Shown one piece after another: positions 7,440 to 11,775 of a DNA stretch of 11,775 nucleotides; within the stretch, counting starts at the first letter, position 1; each line of letters opens with the position of its first letter. The notes beneath the pieces are model-generated. The model saw nothing but the letters and a program-made list of their open reading frames with translations, did not search any database and had not been told where the DNA came from. Made by a program: the position numbers and the translations under genes. The stretch is from assembly GCA_012513165.1 (NCBI GenBank), contig JAAZCT010000245.1, positions 1 through 11,775 of the forward strand, written 5' to 3'. Origin of the DNA: Actinomycetales bacterium. GTDB lineage: Bacteria > Actinomycetota > Actinomycetes > Propionibacteriales > Nocardioidaceae.

Positions 7440-8845
7440 GCGAGCAATGCCTCCGTTGCCATTTCTGGCGATAGTGGACCGCGATCCATGCGCAGTTCGA
7501 GCAGGAAGGAATAAGCTTGTCCGACTTCGGGACCTGGTTCGATATCGAGGATCTCCATGATTTGCTTCCCATCGAGATCAGGTCGGATTGATTGAAGTTC
7601 CTCGGCCTGACTTAAATGGTCGATGCGCGATTCCAGGTCGTCGTAGGTTCGCTGCAGGCGGAGTGCCTTCTTGGTGTTGCGGGTGGTGCAGTCAGCACGC
7701 GTCAGGATGTGCAGCCGGACGAGTTGTTCGCCCGCGTCTCGCACATATCGGCGAACAGCGGAGTCTGTCCAATCGCCACTGCCGTAGCCATGAAAACGCA
7801 AATGAAGTTCGATCAGTTTAGAAACATCGTCCACGACGTTGTTTGGATACTTAAGTGCCCGCAGTCGCTTTCGAGCCATCTTGGCTCCCACCACATCGTG
7901 ATGGTGGAAGGTCACCGTTCCGCCGGACTGAAAACGACGGGTAGGTGGTTTTCCGATGTCGTGCAGGAGTGCGGCCAGACGAATCGTGAGATCTGGCTGA
8001 TGTTCGAGCCGATGTTCCAGCGCGATGGCTTGTTCGAGCACGGTGAGCGAGTGCTCGTAGACATCCTTGTGGCGATGATGCTCATCGAGTTCGAGCGCTA
8101 GTGCTGGAAGCTCAGGCAAGATTCTCTCGGCGATTCCAGTTTCAACCAGCAGCCGAAGTCCAGCGATGGGATTCTGCGCCAGAAGTAGACGTGAGAACTC
8201 TTCACGGATTCGTTCGGCCGAAACGATGCTGAGCCGTTCACTCATGGCGCCGATCGAGGCGAACACCTCGGGTGCGAGTTCGAAGGACAACTGTGCGACG
8301 AATCGTACTGCGCGCATCATGCGCAGCGGGTCGTCGCCGAATGAAACATCTGGCCCGCTGGGAGTCCGCAGGGTTCGATCGGCGAGATCCTCGAGCCCGT
8401 TGTGGAGGTCAACGAACTCAAGTGACGGTAGGCGAATCGCCATCGCGTTGACGGTGAAATCTCGGCGAGCAAGATCCTCGTGCAACGAATCACCAAAGGA
8501 CACGGTGGGTTTTCGAGATGTCGCATCGTACGAGTCCGCGCGATAGGTGGTGATCTCGATTTGCTCGTCGCCCTTGCGCAATCCGATCGTGCCGAACTCG
8601 CGGCCCATATCCCACTTCGCGTCGGCCCACTCGTGGCAGATTGCTTCGATCTCTTCAGGCGAAGCAGTGGTAGCGAAGTCGAGGTCGGTAACCTCGCGAC
8701 CGAGTAATGCATCTCGAACCGGTCCCCCGACGAGGGCAAGCTCTTGGCCAGCCGCGTCAAACAGGTTGCCGAGTTCGAGCAGCAGCGGTCGACCGGCGAT
8801 GAGTTCGTCGCATCGTCGTTGTTCTGCTGAAGTCAGTTCGGCCAC
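7418..8845 (-). CDS. cca: CCA tRNA nucleotidyltransferase with HD domain
   Basis: This enzyme adds or repairs the 3'-terminal CCA of tRNAs from CTP and ATP. Actinobacterial members are often labelled pcnA. Residue numbers here count from the longer frame at 8890; subtract 15 for the chosen start. Seen: the nucleotidyltransferase loop LVGGPVRDALLG at 53-64 with catalytic DLD at 69-71; RRDFTVNAMA at 142-151; the nucleotide-recognition DDPLRMMRAVRF at 186-197; and a C-terminal HD domain with H280, HD at 310-311 (LLHDIGKP) and HHHD at 329-332. The frame is open to a TTG at 8890, but that codon has no ribosome site. The GTG at 8843-8845 has AGGA nine bases upstream and gives an N-terminus of family-like length (475 residues). 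The gene lies 82 bases after ino1 and overlaps the next gene by 22 bases. The NUDIX gene often found beside it in mycobacteria is absent. Confidence 0.95.
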   Translation of the reverse strand: MAELTSAEQRRCDELIAGRPLLLELGNLFDAAGQELALVGGPVRDALLGREVTDLDFATTASPEEIEAICHEWADAKWDMGREFGTIGLRKGDEQIEITTYRADSYDATSRKPTVSFGDSLHEDLARRDFTVNAMAIRLPSLEFVDLHNGLEDLADRTLRTPSGPDVSFGDDPLRMMRAVRFVAQLSFELAPEVFASIGAMSERLSIVSAERIREEFSRLLLAQNPIAGLRLLVETGIAERILPELPALALELDEHHRHKDVYEHSLTVLEQAIALEHRLEHQPDLTIRLAALLHDIGKPPTRRFQSGGTVTFHHHDVVGAKMARKRLRALKYPNNVVDDVSKLIELHLRFHGYGSGDWTDSAVRRYVRDAGEQLVRLHILTRADCTTRNTKKALRLQRTYDDLESRIDHLSQAEELQSIRPDLDGKQIMEILDIEPGPEVGQAYSFLLELRMDRGPLSPEMATEALLAWWAARN

Positions 8846-8854
8846 GAGAGTCGA

Positions 8855-8858
8855 TCCT
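8855..8858 (-). promoter_or_regulatory. Probable ribosome binding site for cca
   Basis: The minus strand reads AGGA in the context ATAGGATCG, nine bases before the GTG at 8845. It is the only purine-rich ribosome-site candidate near the possible cca starts, since the TTG at 8890 is preceded by a C-rich stretch. It is moderate evidence for the GTG start. Confidence 0.55.
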
Positions 8859-8927
8859 ATCTGGCCCAGTTCCACGCTCAACCCAAGCAAGTGCGGGCCG
8901 TGCGTGAGTGGGGAAGCTGGCGCGTCT

Positions 8928-10034
8928 CTAGTGTTCGGTCTCTCCGGCGATGAAAGCCTCTAACTTCTCGCGACCAACACTGTCCGGCATTTGTTGCGGT
9001 GGGCTCTTCATGAGGTAAGCCGATGCGCTGAGGAGAGGGCCGCCGAGGCCGCGATCCAAGGCGATCTTCGCCGCACGAATCGCATCGATAATGATTCCGG
9101 CCGAGTTCGGAGAATCCCAGACTTCGAGCTTGTATTCGAGGTTGATGGGAGCGTCGCCGAACGCGCGGCCTTCGAGGCGAACGTAGGCCCATTTGCGATC
9201 GTCGAGCCAAGCAACATAATCCGACGGTCCGATGTGGACGTTTCGATCGTTGACCTTGCCAGCCAGCGGGCCGTTCAGGTTGGACGTCACGGCTTGAGTC
9301 TTGGAGACCTTCTTGGATTCGAGCCGCTCGCGTTCGAGCATGTTCTTGAAGTCCATGTTTCCGCCAACGTTGAGTTGGTAGGTGCGGTCCAAGACCACGC
9401 CACGCTCTTCGAAAAGTCTGGCCAGGACCCGGTGCGTAATCGTGGCACCGACTTGACTCTTGATGTCGTCACCAATGATCGGGACGCCGGCGTCAGCAAA
9501 TTTCTGTGCCCATTCGGGGTCGGAGGCGATGAATACGGGCAAGGCGTTCACGAACGCGACTTTCGCATCGATGGCGCATTGGGCGTAGAACTTGTCGGCC
9601 AGTTCCGAACCGACAGGAAGATAGGAAACCATCACGTCGGCTTGAGTTTCGTTCAATACCTGAACCACATCGACAGGTTGTTCTTCAGACTCGTCAATGG
9701 TCTGGTGGTAGTAAGTACCCAAGCCGTCGAGCGTGGGCCCTCGCTGTACCGAAACCCCAACGTTAGGGACGTCCGAGATCTTCATGGTGTTGTTCTCGCT
9801 CGCACCAATTGCCTCGGCCAGATCCAAGCCAACCTTTTTTGCGTCCACATCAAACGCGGCAACGAATTCCAGGTCGCCTACGTGATAGTCGCCGAAGTTG
9901 ACGTGCATGAGCCCTGGAACGGTGGAAGCAGGGTCTGCGTTTTGGTAGTACTCAACCCCTTGAACCAGGGAAGCTGCGCAGTTGCCAACTCCAACGATTG
10001 CAACGCGAATTTTGGGCTTGCGCTCGGTTTCCAT
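8928..10034 (-). CDS. ino1: myo-Inositol-1-phosphate synthase (inositol-3-phosphate synthase)
   Basis: This NAD-dependent enzyme converts glucose 6-phosphate to 1D-myo-inositol 3-phosphate. In actinobacteria this feeds phosphatidylinositol, its mannosides, and mycothiol. It has 368 residues, matching the compact actinobacterial form rather than the roughly 500-residue eukaryotic one. Seen: the NAD-binding loop [13 protein letters not shown] at 14-26; SYLPVGSE at 137-144; the active-site stretch [15 protein letters not shown] at 188-202; LNVGGNMDF at 221-229; KVSKTQAV at 242-249; [17 protein letters not shown] at 265-281; and [11 protein letters not shown] at 303-313. It starts at ATG 10034, preceded by CAGGAAATGTAGGTC, a distant AGGA. 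It is the first minus-strand gene after the divergent region, and a palindrome lies about 100 bases upstream. No strong terminator is visible in the 82 bases before cca, so read-through is likely. Confidence 0.97.
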   Translation of the reverse strand: METERKPKIRVAIVGVGNCAASLVQGVEYYQNADPASTVPGLMHVNFGDYHVGDLEFVAAFDVDAKKVGLDLAEAIGASENNTMKISDVPNVGVSVQRGPTLDGLGTYYHQTIDESEEQPVDVVQVLNETQADVMVSYLPVGSELADKFYAQCAIDAKVAFVNALPVFIASDPEWAQKFADAGVPIIGDDIKSQVGATITHRVLARLFEERGVVLDRTYQLNVGGNMDFKNMLERERLESKKVSKTQAVTSNLNGPLAGKVNDRNVHIGPSDYVAWLDDRKWAYVRLEGRAFGDAPINLEYKLEVWDSPNSAGIIIDAIRAAKIALDRGLGGPLLSASAYLMKSPPQQMPDSVGREKLEAFIAGETEH

Positions 10035-10133
10035 GACCTACATTTCCTGAACTTCTCGGTGGGGGCGCTCACAAGAACGTCAACCTCATGGCCGATTCAT
10101 GTTCGTGCGAGGCGTCGTTTGACCGCCCATTTC

Positions 10134-10151
10134 GTAATGTAGTCACATTAC
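10134..10151. promoter_or_regulatory. 18-bp palindrome, candidate operator between ino1 and the PBP gene
   Basis: The sequence GTAATGTAGTCACATTAC has two perfect 7-base arms (10134-10140 and 10145-10151) around AGTC. It sits 99 bases upstream of ino1 and 113 bases upstream of the PBP start. TAnnnT elements that could serve as -10 boxes fall within it on both strands (TAATGT at 10135-10140 on plus, TACATT at 10136-10141 on minus). A dimeric repressor bound here could control both genes. Its regulator is unknown; a PadR-type gene is commonly found beside ino1 in other actinobacteria, but none is present here. Confidence 0.5.
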
Positions 10152-10184
10152 ATCGGCGCTCGCTGCGAACCCCAATCGCCGATG
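10151..10184. repeat. 8-bp inverted repeat adjoining the palindrome
   Basis: CATCGGCG at 10151-10158 is matched exactly by its reverse complement CGCCGATG at 10177-10184, with 18 bases between. It begins at the last base of the palindrome 10134-10151. It could be a second protein site, or a hairpin in a leader transcript if the PBP promoter lies upstream of it. A chance match of this size in 230 bases is possible. Confidence 0.3.
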
Positions 10185-10197
10185 CTGTCCCGGGTTT

Positions 10198-10236
10198 CTT
10201 AGGTTCTCTTAGGAACATCAGGCACACTAGTAAACT
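10198..10236 (+). promoter_or_regulatory. Weak candidate promoter region of the PBP gene
   Basis: A TAAACT hexamer at 10231-10236 fits a TAnnnT -10 box and would place the transcript start about 20 bases before the GTG, leaving room for the AAGGA ribosome site. No good -35 box sits at the right distance (TTAGGA at 10209-10214 is a poor match). Two CTTAGG copies, at 10198-10203 and 10208-10213, are spaced ten bases apart, one helical turn. This is suggestive only. Confidence 0.22.
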
Positions 10237-10264
10237 GGAAGGTCGCAAAACAAAGGAACTCCAG

Positions 10265-11775
10265 GTGGCAAAGAAACCAAAGAAGAGCCAAAAGCGAGGA
10301 ATGCTTCGCGCGATCGGTGGCAACGGCCCATGGCCCGTCAAGATTTTGCGTTGGCTTATCGCGCTCTTGTTTTTGGGCGGTCTCGCGGGCGTTCTGCTCG
10401 TCGGCTTGTTGTACCTGATTATTGACGTTCCCGATCCGAACAAAGACTTCCAAACTCAAACAACACACGTCTACTATTCCGACGGCACCACCAAGATCGG
10501 CAGCTTCTCAAACCAGAATCGCCAGATTCTTGAGAGCGACGAGATCCCGTCGGTCGCCCGAAACGCCGTTGTCGCTGCAGAGGATCGCGGCTTCTGGCGG
10601 AACAGAGGAATTGACATTCGCGGCATCGTCCGCGCGGCTCGAAACAATGCCACGGCGGGTCAAGTCACTGGCGGTGGTTCCACCATTACGCAGCAGTACG
10701 TCAAAATCCTGTACTTGACTCAAGAACGTTCTATCGAACGCAAGGCGAAAGAAGCGCTTCTTTCGATCAAGATCGATCAGATGCAGTCGAAAGAAGAGAT
10801 CATCACGGGATATCTCAATACGATCTATTTCGGCAACGGTGCCTACGGTATTGAAGTCGCCTCACAAACATACTTCCGCAAGCCAGCCGCGGAACTCACG
10901 GTGGCCGAAGCGGCCTTCTTGGCGACGATCATCAATCGACCGAACTATTACGACCCCTACGCCGAGGGCGCCCGTGAGCGGATCTTGCCTCGCTACAACT
11001 ATGTTCTTTCGGGCATGGTTGATATGGGAGTTTTGAGTGCTTCTGAGGCCGCCGAACTCAAGGGGAACTTGCCGAAGTTCTCACCCTTGCGCACCGACTC
11101 CCGCTTCGCAGGCCCCAAGGGACACCTCCTGGAGTTGACCAAGCGACAGATGCAAAAGCTGGAGTTTTCGGACGCTGAGATCATCGGTGGCGGCTACAAG
11201 ATCGTGACAACGTTCGACAAGAACATGCAGGCTGCTGCGGTTGAATCGGTCGAGTCGGGTCGCCCCGATGGAATCCCAGAGGTTCACACCGCTCTAGTTT
11301 CGGTTGAGCCGGGGACCGGCGCTGTCAAGGCGCTCTACGGTGGTCCTGACTTCCTAAAGAGCCAGTTGAACTGGGCCACGTTAGGCACCCAGCCGGGGTC
11401 TACCTTCAAGATCTTCGCTGTGATTGCGGCTTTGGAGGACGGGTACAGTCTCTCGACCAAGCTGGATGGACGATCGCCGATGACAGTGGGCAAGGGCGAA
11501 AATCAAGACGTCATCCGCAACCAGGGCGATAGCGGTGGCCGCTCCTACGGAACGGTCAACTTGAAAAAGGCGACGGAAAAGTCCGTCAATACGGCGTTCG
11601 TGGACTTAACCATGATGTTGACGCCTGACGGCGCCCAAGGATCCGCCGGTCCTCAAAGAGTCCTCGAAGCCGCTGCCGAGGCGGGTATTCCTCGCTCGAC
11701 CCTAGACAAAATCAATCCGGTGATCGGTGTTTCTCTTGGCTACGCGCCGGTTGCGCCCATCGATATGGCCAATGC
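10265..11775 (+). CDS. ponA: Class A penicillin-binding protein (transglycosylase/transpeptidase), 3' end outside window
   Basis: This bifunctional enzyme polymerises lipid II into glycan strands and cross-links the peptides on the outer face of the membrane. The window holds 503 codons and the frame is open at the right edge. A Lys-rich cytoplasmic start (KKPKKSQKR) is followed by one membrane anchor (about 28-53). The GT51 domain has AAEDRGFW (catalytic E106), GGGSTITQQY at 136-145, ERKAKEALLSIKI at 158-170 and YLNTIYFGNGAYGIE at 183-197. The transpeptidase domain shows QPGSTFK with SxxK at S379-K382 and the SxN motif S440-V-N442; the KTG motif would lie beyond the edge. It starts at GTG 10265 with AAGGA seven bases upstream. 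It is transcribed away from ino1, as for actinobacterial PonA-type genes. Confidence 0.95.
   Translation, partial: MAKKPKKSQKRGMLRAIGGNGPWPVKILRWLIALLFLGGLAGVLLVGLLYLIIDVPDPNKDFQTQTTHVYYSDGTTKIGSFSNQNRQILESDEIPSVARNAVVAAEDRGFWRNRGIDIRGIVRAARNNATAGQVTGGGSTITQQYVKILYLTQERSIERKAKEALLSIKIDQMQSKEEIITGYLNTIYFGNGAYGIEVASQTYFRKPAAELTVAEAAFLATIINRPNYYDPYAEGARERILPRYNYVLSGMVDMGVLSASEAAELKGNLPKFSPLRTDSRFAGPKGHLLELTKRQMQKLEFSDAEIIGGGYKIVTTFDKNMQAAAVESVESGRPDGIPEVHTALVSVEPGTGAVKALYGGPDFLKSQLNWATLGTQPGSTFKIFAVIAALEDGYSLSTKLDGRSPMTVGKGENQDVIRNQGDSGGRSYGTVNLKKATEKSVNTAFVDLTMMLTPDGAQGSAGPQRVLEAAAEAGIPRSTLDKINPVIGVSLGYAPVAPIDMAN

Noticed and set aside
8846..8890. A longer cca start at TTG 8890
   Set aside because: No Shine-Dalgarno-like sequence precedes it, and the extra 15 residues do not resemble the family. 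The GTG at 8845 has AGGA at a workable distance. This is not certain.
8991..10142. A 383-codon open frame on the plus strand opposite ino1
   Set aside because: It is the complement of a strongly conserved enzyme gene, and its product has no recognisable domain. It also runs through the divergent promoter region. It is a codon-bias shadow.
10035..10264. A small gene (such as the PadR regulator) in the ino1-PBP gap
   Set aside because: Neither strand holds an open frame long enough with a ribosome site; the region looks purely regulatory.
1..11775. parS sites for ParB (GTTTCACGTGAAAC-type)
   Set aside because: I scanned for the CACGTG core flanked by GTTT/AAAC. Only an unflanked CACGTG near 7379-7384 was seen, inside a coding region, so no parS is called.
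1..11775. Mobile elements, CRISPR arrays, tRNA/rRNA genes, toxin-antitoxin or defence modules
   Set aside because: No regularly spaced repeats, transposase or integrase motifs, cloverleaf-like segments or foreign-looking islands were seen. Genes are housekeeping and tightly packed.

Overview
This is an ordinary chromosomal segment of an actinobacterium, from the conserved neighbourhood that usually lies near the replication origin. The gene set and order (parB, trxA, trxB, murJ with a pseudokinase, a DUF6049-type envelope protein, CCA-adding enzyme, myo-inositol-phosphate synthase, class A PBP) point to Actinomycetia. Base composition looks moderate, about 53-56% G+C by eye rather than by count. 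Together with the absence of several genes usual at this locus, this suggests a moderately compact genome, perhaps Micrococcales- or Actinomycetales-like. I cannot name a genus.

Layout, left to right. The 3' part of parB (+) enters from the left edge and ends at 670. A perfect 19-bp inverted repeat (682-723) separates it from genes running towards it. From 736 to 10034 all seven genes lie on the minus strand. In order of transcription they are ino1, cca, a DUF6049-like secreted protein, murJ, a membrane pseudokinase, trxB and trxA. Gaps are short (28-82 bp) or negative: cca overlaps the DUF6049 gene by 22 bp, and the DUF6049 gene overlaps murJ by 14 bp. Parts of this run are therefore almost certainly co-transcribed. 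A 230-bp divergent intergenic region (10035-10264) holds an 18-bp palindrome and a second inverted repeat. It separates ino1 from a class A penicillin-binding protein gene (+) that runs off the right edge.

How the genes fit together. The PBP polymerises and cross-links peptidoglycan. MurJ flips its lipid II precursor. The pseudokinase corresponds to the C-terminal part of mycobacterial MviN and is the likely regulatory partner of MurJ, but here it is a separate gene. The DUF6049-like protein is an exported, C-terminally anchored envelope protein of unknown function. Ino1 makes the inositol phosphate used for phosphatidylinositol and mycothiol. TrxB/TrxA form the thioredoxin system, CCA nucleotidyltransferase matures tRNA, and ParB acts in chromosome segregation.

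I found no mobile element, CRISPR array, RNA gene, phage or defence module, and no convincing undescribed system. The points most worth a second look are the split MurJ/pseudokinase pair with all its kinase catalytic residues replaced, the compacted locus (no sigM/anti-sigma, NUDIX or PadR genes in between), and the palindromes between ino1 and the PBP gene. There is no gene-free stretch longer than 300 bases.
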